From contig QHSO01000096.1 of the NCBI GenBank assembly GCA_003220475.1, positions 1 through 32,139 of the forward strand: DNA of 32,139 bases, in the 5' to 3' direction. The DNA is from Candidatus Rokuibacteriota bacterium (lineage in GTDB: Bacteria; Methylomirabilota; Methylomirabilia; Rokubacteriales; CSP1-6). Made by a program: the position numbers and the translations under genes. Under the pieces are notes generated by a model. That model saw nothing but the letters and a program-made list of their open reading frames with translations, had not been told where the DNA came from and did no database searches. This document shows positions 8,102 to 14,593 of the stretch, piece after piece; within the stretch, counting starts at the first letter, position 1; each line of letters begins with the position of its first letter.

Positions 8102-8745
8102 GGCTGGCTCTGGTCGTGGCGGCGCTTCTACTGCTCGTCACCCCGGCGGCCGGTGCCCTCGACGTCGACCTGAAGGCCTACGACGACGCACGCCGGCGGG
8201 GCGAGACCACGGTCATCTCCGGCCGCGCGTATACCGAGCGCCGCAAGCCCAACGCCGCCGACACGCCGATTGCGCGTACCGTGGTGGTCGTTCTGCCCCA
8301 CTCCGAGTCGCTCGTGCACCGCCTCGACGAGTTCCGCGCGCACGCCCGTGACTCGGCCGGCGCCTTTCGGGATGCCGCCACCAAGATCCGCCGTGCGCGC
8401 GAGAGCTACGAGCGCGAGATCTGGGAAGCCGGCGGTGCCGATCTCGTGCGCACGACCGTGGTCGACGCCGACGGCCGCTTTACGATGACGGACCTTCCTG
8501 CAGGCCGGTGGCTGGTCTGGGCGACGCACTCGGAGTTCGTCGACGCCGCCTCGCCGAAGATGTCCCTCAGGGATCGCGAGCGCTTTCGCCTTCCGCCGCG
8601 GATGGTGGGGTACTACGCCGAGCGCGCCTGGCTGCGGGAGGTCGAGACGACGCCGGGCAGCCCGACGACGGTGGAACTGAACGATCGGAACGTCTGGTTC
8701 TCGGGGGTGGTCGAGGATCGGGTGCTGGACGCCGGCTCGCGCTGA
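8098..8745 (+). CDS. Secreted protein of unknown function with carboxypeptidase-regulatory-like segment
   Basis: A 215-residue protein with a signal peptide (about 1-20, ending AAGA). The ATG overlaps the acyltransferase stop by 4 bases and has a strong GGGGGAGG 9 bases upstream, so it is co-translated with that gene. No enzyme motif is visible. The stretch VDADGRFTMTDLPAGRWLVW (about 121-140) resembles carboxypeptidase-regulatory/CnaB-like beta-sandwich repeats, found in surface and periplasmic proteins. A charged, probably helical stretch (about 80-110) precedes it. Operon context suggests an envelope role. An inverted repeat spans the stop (GCCGGCT...AGCCGGC, near 8731-8751) but lacks a T tract. 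Confidence 0.8.
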   Translation: MRLALVVAALLLLVTPAAGALDVDLKAYDDARRRGETTVISGRAYTERRKPNAADTPIARTVVVVLPHSESLVHRLDEFRAHARDSAGAFRDAATKIRRARESYEREIWEAGGADLVRTTVVDADGRFTMTDLPAGRWLVWATHSEFVDAASPKMSLRDRERFRLPPRMVGYYAERAWLREVETTPGSPTTVELNDRNVWFSGVVEDRVLDAGSR

Positions 8746-8765
8746 GCCGGCGTCCACAGCCCGCA

Positions 8766-9188
8766 CTACTTCTTCGTCGTCGAGTCTTCCTTCGCCTTCG
8801 CAGCCTGTTTCGATGGGGCGGAGGCACTGACCGTCATCGCCGTCATCTTGCCGCCCTCGTCCATGTAGCGGACGGTGACCTTGTCCCCGGCGGCGAGGTC
8901 TTTGGCCATAACTTCCTTACCGGCCTTCTTGACCTTCGTCTTGTCGTTGAGCGCGAACGTCCACTCCGTCTCCTTGCCCTTGGACTTGCCCGCCACGACC
9001 AGATTGTCGGGGCCGGCCGTCTTGACCGTCCCAACCGCCGTGTGATGCGGGGCCTTCTTCATGGAGGTGTCCTTCTTGTCCTCCATCTTCTTGTCGTCCG
9101 CCTTCGTCGGCGGGGTCTGCGCGGCGGCGAGGCCGGCTGAGGCGAACACGAACGCAACTCCCACTATCGCGGCTAGCGCTCTCTTCAC
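8766..9188 (-). CDS. Small secreted Lys-rich protein, DUF5666-like
   Basis: A 140-residue exported protein. The GTG start at 9188 is supported by GAGGAGG several bases upstream and by a clear signal peptide (MKRALAAIVGVAFVFASAGLAAAQ). The mature part starts with a Lys/Asp-rich linker. It then has a compact beta-rich segment (HHTAVGTVKTAGPDNLVVAG to GDKVTVRYMDEGGKMTAMTV, about 48-120) that looks like the small barrel seen in DUF5666-type proteins. The tail is Lys-rich and ends STTKK. Such proteins are common in GC-rich soil bacteria and have no established function. It is divergent from the mltD-like gene and has its own promoter candidate. Confidence 0.8.
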   Translation of the reverse strand: MKRALAAIVGVAFVFASAGLAAAQTPPTKADDKKMEDKKDTSMKKAPHHTAVGTVKTAGPDNLVVAGKSKGKETEWTFALNDKTKVKKAGKEVMAKDLAAGDKVTVRYMDEGGKMTAMTVSASAPSKQAAKAKEDSTTKK

Positions 9189-9217
9189 GATTACTCCTCC
9201 TCGGTGTGTGATGCCCG

Positions 9218-9245
9218 GTGGTACCCCGACGTGAGCCTTTTTCAA
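9218..9245 (-). promoter_or_regulatory. Predicted promoter of the small secreted protein
   Basis: On the minus strand: -35 TTGAAA (9245-9240), a 16-base spacer and -10 TACCAC (9223-9218). Transcription would start near 9211, leaving a leader of roughly 20 bases that carries the ribosome binding site. The -35 is good and the -10 weak. Confidence 0.4.
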
Positions 9246-9292
9246 ACGCACACGTCCCCAGGCAGGCCCGCGTTGACCGGGGACGGGAAGCC

Positions 9293-10606
9293 ATGGTAAA
9301 AATGACCAAGCTTCCTGCACATATGGCCAATCAAAGCCGTCTCTTCGCCGCGGCTCTCTGTGTCTCGATCGTGATCGGTGCCGTTGGTTCGGGCGCCGCC
9401 GAGCCGCTTTCCCAACCCGCCCCCGCGGATGCACAGGCGGCGTTCGCCCCCGATGGTCCCGGCTTCGACGTCCCGGCCTGTGACCTGCCCTTGGGCTCGT
9501 TGGGTGAACGCCACGTAAGTGACGGAAGTTCCGTCGTTCCGGCCGCCGACGGGGGCGCGTCGGATGGGTGGGCGGACGCGTACGCGGAGGGCAGCCGCAT
9601 CTCGTATGTGGCGATCACGGCCCAAGCGTATCCCGTCGCGCTCAATCCTCAAGTACAGTTCTTCCTCGACCGCTTCACCGGCACCAGCCGCGACGTGGTG
9701 ACGCTCTGGGTGAACCGCTCGGCCCGCTACCTCACCAGGGCTCGCGAGGTCTTCCGAATGCACGGCCTGCCGGAGGAGCTGGCGTTCACCGCCATGATCG
9801 AGAGCGGGTTCAAACCGGATGCCGTCTCGAGAGTGGGCGCCAAGGGCATGTGGCAGTTCATGGCGGCCACCGCCCGGCGTTACGGCCTGCGCGTGGACCG
9901 TTGGGTGGACGAGCGGCTCGATCCGGAGAGGTCCACCGTCGCCGCCGCGGCGTATCTGCGCGACCTCTACAACCTCTTCGGCTCGTGGCCGCTGGCCCAG
10001 GCCGCCTACAACGCCGGCGAGGTCAAGGTGGCCCGGGCCATCAGCAAGACGGGATCGCGCGACTTCTGGACGCTGGCCCAGTCGCGATACCTGCGGCGCG
10101 AGACCAAAGAGTTCGTCCCCCAGATCCACGCCGTGACGATGATCGGGCGCGAGCCAGACCGTTACGGCTTCGAGTTCGACGACCTCGAGCCGGCCAGCGC
10201 GGAGACGATCACCGTGCCGCCGTCGACCGACCTGCGGCGGCTTGCCGGCAATGCCGGCCTGTCCGTGGCGACGGTACGCGCGCTGAACCCGACGCTCGTT
10301 CGCGGCGTGACGCCGCCGGGCCGCACGTGGACGCTGCGTGTGCCGGTGGGCGAGCGGGAGCGCGTCGTGGCCGCCCTGGCGCCTCGCCGGGCGACCGTCG
10401 TGGCGACGAGCGGACGCAACGAGCTCACGCGCGCGATGGCGAGTGGCGACGTTCACGTCGTCCGGTCCCGAGACACCGTCAGCGGCATCGCGAGGCGTTA
10501 CGGCGTGTCCGTCGACGACGTGATGCGCTGGAATCGCCTCGAGAGTCAGGATCGGATCCGTCCCGGCGATCGTCTCCGCGTCGCTCACTCGACCACCGAC
10601 CGCTGA
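9293..10606 (+). CDS. mltD: MltD-like membrane-bound lytic murein transglycosylase with LysM
   Basis: A 437-residue periplasmic enzyme that cleaves the glycan strand of peptidoglycan to form 1,6-anhydro-MurNAc ends. The N-terminus has a hydrophobic export segment (about 15-36). The SLT domain spans about 130-290. Catalytic Glu170 lies in AMIESGF, followed by GAKGMWQFMAATARRYGL, the DPERSTVAAAAYLRDLY region and AYNAGE, all standard for family 1D. A C-terminal LysM domain (about 388-432, HVVRSRDTVSGIARRYGVS) binds glycan; a degenerate LysM-like stretch lies at about 303-355. The start at 9293 has GGGAAG just upstream; ATG at 9323 is an alternative with an equally good signal peptide. No lipobox Cys is seen, unlike E. 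coli MltD. Confidence 0.93.
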   Translation: MVKMTKLPAHMANQSRLFAAALCVSIVIGAVGSGAAEPLSQPAPADAQAAFAPDGPGFDVPACDLPLGSLGERHVSDGSSVVPAADGGASDGWADAYAEGSRISYVAITAQAYPVALNPQVQFFLDRFTGTSRDVVTLWVNRSARYLTRAREVFRMHGLPEELAFTAMIESGFKPDAVSRVGAKGMWQFMAATARRYGLRVDRWVDERLDPERSTVAAAAYLRDLYNLFGSWPLAQAAYNAGEVKVARAISKTGSRDFWTLAQSRYLRRETKEFVPQIHAVTMIGREPDRYGFEFDDLEPASAETITVPPSTDLRRLAGNAGLSVATVRALNPTLVRGVTPPGRTWTLRVPVGERERVVAALAPRRATVVATSGRNELTRAMASGDVHVVRSRDTVSGIARRYGVSVDDVMRWNRLESQDRIRPGDRLRVAHSTTDR

Positions 10607-10610
10607 GGCG

Positions 10611-10850
10611 GTGCGCGTCGAAGTCCGGCTCTTCGCCACGCTCGAGCGCTACCTTCCGGCCGGCAGCCACGCGGGTGTCGCCATGCTCGACGTTCCCGAC
10701 GGCAGCACCGCAGCCGATGTGGCCCGACGCCTCGGCATCCCGGCCGGCCTCGAGCGTGTCCTGCTGATCAACGGCCGAGAGGCCACGCCCGAGCGGTCGC
10801 TTGCCCCGGGTGACGTTCTCGATCTCTATCCGCCACTGGCCGGCGGATAG
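10611..10850 (+). CDS. MoaD/ThiS family sulfur-carrier protein
   Basis: A 79-residue ubiquitin-like beta-grasp protein ending in Gly-Gly (LDLYPPLAGG). The terminal glycine is adenylated and thiocarboxylated by a MoeB/ThiF-type enzyme to carry sulfur. The pattern MRVEVRLFATLERYLP, then GSTAADVARRLGIP and NGREATPERSLAPGDVLDLYPP is closer to MoaD than to ThiS. This suggests molybdopterin or another sulfur-transfer route, but no partner gene is nearby. GTG start 4 bases after the transglycosylase stop. If molybdopterin-related, the neighbouring selenocysteine locus would fit, since formate dehydrogenases need both; this is inference. Confidence 0.85.
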   Translation: MRVEVRLFATLERYLPAGSHAGVAMLDVPDGSTAADVARRLGIPAGLERVLLINGREATPERSLAPGDVLDLYPPLAGG

Positions 10851-10857
10851 ATCAGCG

Positions 10858-11757
10858 TCACTGAAGCGCATCCGACTCCGCCCGGCGGATCTGCGAGTTG
10901 ATCTCCGCGCCGAGCAGCAGCGCCAGGCTCGACAGATAGAACCAGAGCATCAGGAGGATCACCCCGCCGATCGAGCCGTACGTCGCGTTGTAGTTGCCGA
11001 AATACCTCACGTAGGCGCGCAGGGTATAGGAGGCCGCGAGCCAGCCGGCCAGGGCGAAGATGGTGCCGGGCGTGAGCCGCCGCCAGTGCTGACGCGTGGC
11101 CGGCGCGAGTTGGTAGACGAGCATGATCCCGACCAGCGCGCACAGGATGAGTCCCGGCCAGCGGGCGACCTTCCATGTCCGGGTGAACGCAGCACCGACG
11201 CCCAGCCACTGGGCGACCCCATCGCCGATCCGCTCGCCGAAGACGAACAGCAGCAGTGCCACGATCGTGAGCAGCGAAAACCCCACCGTCAGTGCGATCG
11301 CCTCGAGCCGGTGACGCCACCACGTGCGGGTGTCGTGCATCTCGAACGCGACGTTCAAGGCGTTGCTGATCGAGACCATGCCGCTCGAAGCGCCCCAGAG
11401 CGCGCCGAGCACGCCGAGGGAGACCAGCGAGCGGCGCGCGCCCTTGATGATCTCGCCGAGCGTCTTGGCGAGCACCGACGCGGCGTCGGCCGGCAGCACG
11501 CGCTCGATGTAGCCGAGCAACTGATCCATCAGTCTCGGGCCGGGCACGAGGCCGAGAATCGCGGTGAGGAACAGCAGCGCCGGGAAAAGCGCGAACAAAA
11601 AGTAGTATGAGAGACTTGCGGCACGGTCGAACAGGTCGTGAGCCCACAGCGCGCCATAGACCCGGCGCGCCAACGTCGCCGGCGACAGTCCCCCCAGCCG
11701 CCAGGGAGAAACCGACGGGCACCGCTCCTCGGCGAAACGCCGTGGGTCGGGGTTCAC
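10858..11757 (-). CDS. YihY/virulence factor BrkB family membrane protein
   Basis: A 299-residue inner-membrane protein of the YihY/BrkB family, once called RNase BN in error; its biochemical role is unsettled. About six hydrophobic segments are visible. Family hallmarks include the N-terminal RAASLSYYFLFALFPALLFL, then SLGVLGALWGASSGMVSISNALN, and the C-terminal YFGNYNATYGSIGGVILLMLWFYLSSLALLLGAEIN. GTG at 11757 is chosen because the frame further upstream runs antisense through the tRNA-Sec gene; the start of real homology is near residue 30. No clear ribosome binding site is seen. It converges with the MoaD-like gene (7-base gap) and diverges from selC, whose promoter overlaps its start. 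Confidence 0.88.
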   Translation of the reverse strand: MNPDPRRFAEERCPSVSPWRLGGLSPATLARRVYGALWAHDLFDRAASLSYYFLFALFPALLFLTAILGLVPGPRLMDQLLGYIERVLPADAASVLAKTLGEIIKGARRSLVSLGVLGALWGASSGMVSISNALNVAFEMHDTRTWWRHRLEAIALTVGFSLLTIVALLLFVFGERIGDGVAQWLGVGAAFTRTWKVARWPGLILCALVGIMLVYQLAPATRQHWRRLTPGTIFALAGWLAASYTLRAYVRYFGNYNATYGSIGGVILLMLWFYLSSLALLLGAEINSQIRRAESDALQ

Positions 11758-11779
11758 GGTGGCGGCCCAATGGTACACT
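11752..11779 (+). promoter_or_regulatory. Predicted selC promoter
   Basis: A -10 TACACT (11774-11779) ends 11 bases before the tRNA-Sec 5' end. The best -35 is weak (GTTCAC, 11752-11757, spacer 16). It overlaps the start region of the divergent YihY gene, so the two genes may share a control region. Confidence 0.4.
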
Positions 11780-11790
11780 CGGAACGCTTC

Positions 11791-11888
11791 GGAAGCGTCT
11801 AGGAACCCGGTGGGCCTCCCGGACTTCAAATCCGGTGTCCGGCTCTAGACAAGCTGGAGGTGGGTTCGACTCCCACACGCTTCCGCCA
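11791..11888 (+). tRNA. selC: tRNA-Sec (anticodon UCA), CCA encoded
   Basis: A selenocysteine tRNA of 95 bases plus encoded CCA (11886-11888). It has the diagnostic features: an 8-bp acceptor stem (GGAAGCGT 11791-11798 with ACGCTTCC 11877-11884) and discriminator G11885. A 5-bp anticodon stem CCGGA/TCCGG closes loop CTTCAAA with anticodon TCA at 11826-11828. A long variable arm of about 23 bases follows (11836-11859). The T arm is GTGGG-TTCGACT-CCCAC (11860-11876). The 8+5 acceptor/T geometry is what SelB recognises in bacteria. It reads UGA codons as selenocysteine. selA and selB lie 1.3 and 2.7 kb downstream on the same strand with no terminator in between. The first protein gene starts 22 bases after CCA. 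Confidence 0.97.
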
Positions 11889-11909
11889 CGCGTGAGGGAC
11901 AAGGGGGGA

Positions 11910-12449
11910 ATGGCCAGGCACGACCGCAAAGGAGGCGGCGGCGCACGGCGCGGACGCCAGCGCTGGACGCTGGGCGCGGGCATCGCGGCCGCGATCGTCG
12001 TCGCAGTGATCGTCGGTTGGTTCGCGTATCGAGCACAGGCCGATCTGCCGGGCCAGAAGTTTCCCGACCAGGGCAACCTCCACGTACAAACGGTGGGCGA
12101 TGCGCACGAGCCGTACAACTCCACGCCGCCGACGTCGGGACCGCACCTGCCGTACATCGCACCGTGGGGTATCCACACGCGTCCGATCCAGAACGAGCTG
12201 CAGGTCCACAACCTCGAGGACGGCGGCGTCGTGATCCAGTACAACTGCACCTGTCCCGAGATCGTCGACAAGCTGACCGCGATCGTGCGGAAATATCCGA
12301 CACAGATCGTGCTCGCGCCGTATCCGACGATGCCGCAGCGGATCGCACTCACCGCGTGGACGCGGCTGGAGACGCTGGATCAGGTGGATGAGGGACGTGT
12401 CGAGCGGTTCATCCGAGCATACCGTGGGATCGACCACCACCCGCGGTAG
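11910..12449 (+). CDS. DUF3105 family membrane-anchored protein
   Basis: A 179-residue protein with a very basic N-terminus (1-25), one transmembrane helix (about 25-43, LGAGIAAAIVVAVIVGWFAY) and an extracytoplasmic domain of the DUF3105 type. The family signature is readable: STPPTSGPHLPYIAPWGIH, then VHNLEDGGVVIQYNC. His and Glu/Asp residues in this pattern look like a metal or active site, but function is unknown. Two Cys (CTC, about 112-114) lie right after it. ATG at 11910 follows a G-rich stretch (GAGGG, AAGGGGGG). It is the first protein gene after selC and runs into the next gene with overlap. Confidence 0.85.
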   Translation: MARHDRKGGGGARRGRQRWTLGAGIAAAIVVAVIVGWFAYRAQADLPGQKFPDQGNLHVQTVGDAHEPYNSTPPTSGPHLPYIAPWGIHTRPIQNELQVHNLEDGGVVIQYNCTCPEIVDKLTAIVRKYPTQIVLAPYPTMPQRIALTAWTRLETLDQVDEGRVERFIRAYRGIDHHPR

Positions 12450-12912
12450 GCTGGTGATCATGGGGTTGACGCTGTCGCTCGTCGGGTGTGCCCGGCCGCA
12501 CGTATCGCCGCTGGCGCCGCCGCCCTACCGCGCGGAGATCGGGGCCGCGTACGACGTCACGTGGACGGCGCTGGTCCGCGCACTCGCCAAGCAAAACCTG
12601 CCGCTGCGGGCTATCGCGCGGGACTCCGGCGTGATCGCGACCGACGACGTCGTCACGCCGATCGGCGTGTACTCCGACTGCGGGCGGGTCGGTGACGAGC
12701 CGCTGGAGGGCGAGGCGGTGGTGACGTTCACCGTGTTCGCCGAGCCCGACGGCGCGGCCACGCGGCTGCAGATCAACTCCAGCATGCGTACACAGGCGCA
12801 TCGGAAGGGATCATCCGGGAGTCTCAAGAGCAAGCCCGTGTACTCGTGTGCCTCGACCGGTCGCTTCGAAGCCAACCTCATCGACACGATCCGCGACGCG
12901 GTGAAGCACTAG
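12424..12912 (+). CDS. Small lipoprotein of unknown function
   Basis: A 162-residue protein with a lipoprotein signal: basic residues, a short hydrophobic run and lipobox LVGC, giving lipidated Cys22 if translation starts at GTG 12424. Other possible starts are ATG 12388 (deeper overlap) and ATG 12460 (signal too short and uncharged). The mature part resembles small envelope lipoproteins with one alpha/beta domain: a helix VTWTALVRALAKQNLPL, then strands containing SGVIATDD and GEAVVTFTVFAEPDG. Cys residues at CGR and YSCAS may form a disulfide. I do not recognise a named family. It overlaps the DUF3105 gene by 26 bases and precedes the 92-residue ORF by 2 bases, so it is part of the same transcript. 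Confidence 0.75.
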   Translation: MGSTTTRGRLVIMGLTLSLVGCARPHVSPLAPPPYRAEIGAAYDVTWTALVRALAKQNLPLRAIARDSGVIATDDVVTPIGVYSDCGRVGDEPLEGEAVVTFTVFAEPDGAATRLQINSSMRTQAHRKGSSGSLKSKPVYSCASTGRFEANLIDTIRDAVKH

Positions 12913-12914
12913 CC

Positions 12915-13193
12915 ATGGCCTCGCGGCTCGCCGACCTCATTCGCAAGGCGCGACGGCTCGCGGCCGAGCGCGACCGCCTCATCGACGCGCTCGCGGCCGA
13001 CTGGGCGCGTGCGCTGCGCGGGCAGGGGCTGACGCCCGACGACCTCGACGAGCTCTGGGCGGGGCTCACCGAGGACGCCGTGCGGCGAGGAACGCCGGAA
13101 GGCCGTTGGTCGGCGCAGGCGTGGCGGGCCGAGGCGCAGGAGGTCATCGCGCGCCTGCGGGCCAAGGTCGAGGCCGCGCTCAGTGAGCGCTGA
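12915..13193 (+). CDS. 92-residue charged helical protein next to selA
   Basis: A 92-residue, very Arg/Ala/Glu-rich protein with no signal peptide or membrane segment, predicted to be mainly helical. An N-terminal helix (LIRKARRLAAERDRLIDALAADWARAL), a short turn GLTPDDLDELWAGL, and a C-terminal helix (AWRAEAQEVIARLRAKVEAAL) could form a small antiparallel bundle. I do not recognise a family. ATG 12915 lies 2 bases after the lipoprotein stop. Its end overlaps the selA GTG by 11 bases, so it is probably translationally coupled to selA. This placement suggests, but does not prove, a role with selenocysteine synthesis. Confidence 0.75.
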   Translation: MASRLADLIRKARRLAAERDRLIDALAADWARALRGQGLTPDDLDELWAGLTEDAVRRGTPEGRWSAQAWRAEAQEVIARLRAKVEAALSER

Positions 13194-14580
13194 CCGCGCC
13201 GCTGCGCTCCGCAGCCTGCCTTCCGTCGACCAGCTCGTGCGCCGTGTGGCCGCCGATCCGGCCCTGGCCGGGCTCGCGCACGCTCGGCTGACCGCCGCCG
13301 TCCGCGAGACGCTCGAAGGCGAGCGCGCGCGCGTGCGCGAGCACGGCACGCCGCCCGCGGACGCCGAGGCCCTCGCCGCGCGCGTGGTGGAAGGCGTGCG
13401 GCGCGCCGGCCGCTTCTCGCTGCGTCCGGTGATCAACGCCACCGGCGTCGTGCTCCATACCAACCTCGGCCGCGCGCTGCTGAGCGATCTCGCGCGCGAG
13501 CGCATCGCCGCGGTCGCCGCCGCCTACTCGAATCTGGAGCTCGATCTCGCGACCAAGGAGCGCGGCTCGCGCTACAGCCACGTGGAGGCGCTGCTGCGCC
13601 GGCTGACGGGCGCCGAGGACGCGCTGGTCGTCAACAACAACGCCGCGGCCGTACTGCTGGCCCTCGAGACGCTCGCGCACGGCAAAGAAGTCGTCGTCTC
13701 GCGCGGCGAGCTGATCGAGATCGGCGGCGAGTTCCGCATTCCGGACATCATGCTGCGCAGCGGCGCCATCCTGCGCGAGGTCGGTGCCACCAACCGCACG
13801 CACCTGCGCGACTACGCCGAAGCCATCGGCCCGGCCACCGCGCTGCTCCTGAAGGTTCACACCTCGAACTACCGCGTGATCGGCTTCACCGCGGACGTGT
13901 CGAGCCGCGAGCTGGTCGAGCTCGGCCGTGAGCGCGGCATTCCGGTCATGGAGGATCTGGGCTCCGGCTCGCTGGTCGACCTGCGGCCGTGGGGCTTTCC
14001 CTACGAGCCGACCGTGCCCGAGGTCGTCGCCTCCGGAGTCGACCTCGTGTCTTTCTCGGGCGACAAGCTGCTCGGCGGCCCGCAGGCCGGGATCGTCGTC
14101 GGCAAACGCGCGATCGTCGCGCGGCTCAAGAAGAACCCGTGGAACCGCGCGCTGCGCATCGACAAGTTCACCATCGCGGCCCTCGAGGCGACGCTCACCG
14201 CCTACGAGGCCGGCGCCGCGCGCGAGGCCGTCCCCACGCTCCGCCTGCTCACCGAGCCGCTCGCGGCGGTCACCGCCCGCGCCCGCCGTGTGCTGCGCGG
14301 GCTCGGCCCGGACACGGCACGGCGGCTCGCCGCGCGCGTGAACGAGGATCGTGCGCAGGTCGGCGGCGGTGCATTGCCGACGGTGGAATTGCCGACGGCC
14401 GGCGTCTCGCTCGGCGCCTCCGACGCCGCCGCGCGGGCGCTCGACGCCGCGCTGCGTATCGGCGATCCGCCGGTGGTCGGTCGCCTCGTCGAGGACCGGC
14501 TCTTCCTCGACTGCCGCACCGTCCTGCCCGCGCAGGTGCCCGTCCTCGTGAAGGCGATCGTCGCCGCCGCGCAGCCATGA
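13183..14580 (+). CDS. selA: L-seryl-tRNA(Sec) selenium transferase
   Basis: A 465-residue cytoplasmic pyridoxal-phosphate enzyme that converts Ser-tRNA(Sec) to Sec-tRNA(Sec) using selenophosphate. The PLP lysine is Lys295 in SFSGDKLLGGPQAGIVVG, the same number as in E. coli. Other landmarks: the N-terminal tRNA-binding domain (LRSLPSVDQLV...), RPVINATGVVLHTNLGRALL, the YSNLELDL region, RYSHVEALLRRLTGAEDALVV and NNNAAAVLL. Length is normal for the family. GTG start within the end of the 92-residue ORF. It is followed 13 bases later by selB and preceded by selC in the same direction, a complete decoding module except selD, which is not in this window. Confidence 0.97.
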   Translation: MSADRAAALRSLPSVDQLVRRVAADPALAGLAHARLTAAVRETLEGERARVREHGTPPADAEALAARVVEGVRRAGRFSLRPVINATGVVLHTNLGRALLSDLARERIAAVAAAYSNLELDLATKERGSRYSHVEALLRRLTGAEDALVVNNNAAAVLLALETLAHGKEVVVSRGELIEIGGEFRIPDIMLRSGAILREVGATNRTHLRDYAEAIGPATALLLKVHTSNYRVIGFTADVSSRELVELGRERGIPVMEDLGSGSLVDLRPWGFPYEPTVPEVVASGVDLVSFSGDKLLGGPQAGIVVGKRAIVARLKKNPWNRALRIDKFTIAALEATLTAYEAGAAREAVPTLRLLTEPLAAVTARARRVLRGLGPDTARRLAARVNEDRAQVGGGALPTVELPTAGVSLGASDAAARALDAALRIGDPPVVGRLVEDRLFLDCRTVLPAQVPVLVKAIVAAAQP

Positions 14581-14593
14581 CTCGGCCCCGGCG

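Noticed and set aside
11784-11888. Integrated element using selC as attachment site
   Set aside because: The flanking repeat is only 7 bases and no integrase or mobile gene is nearby.
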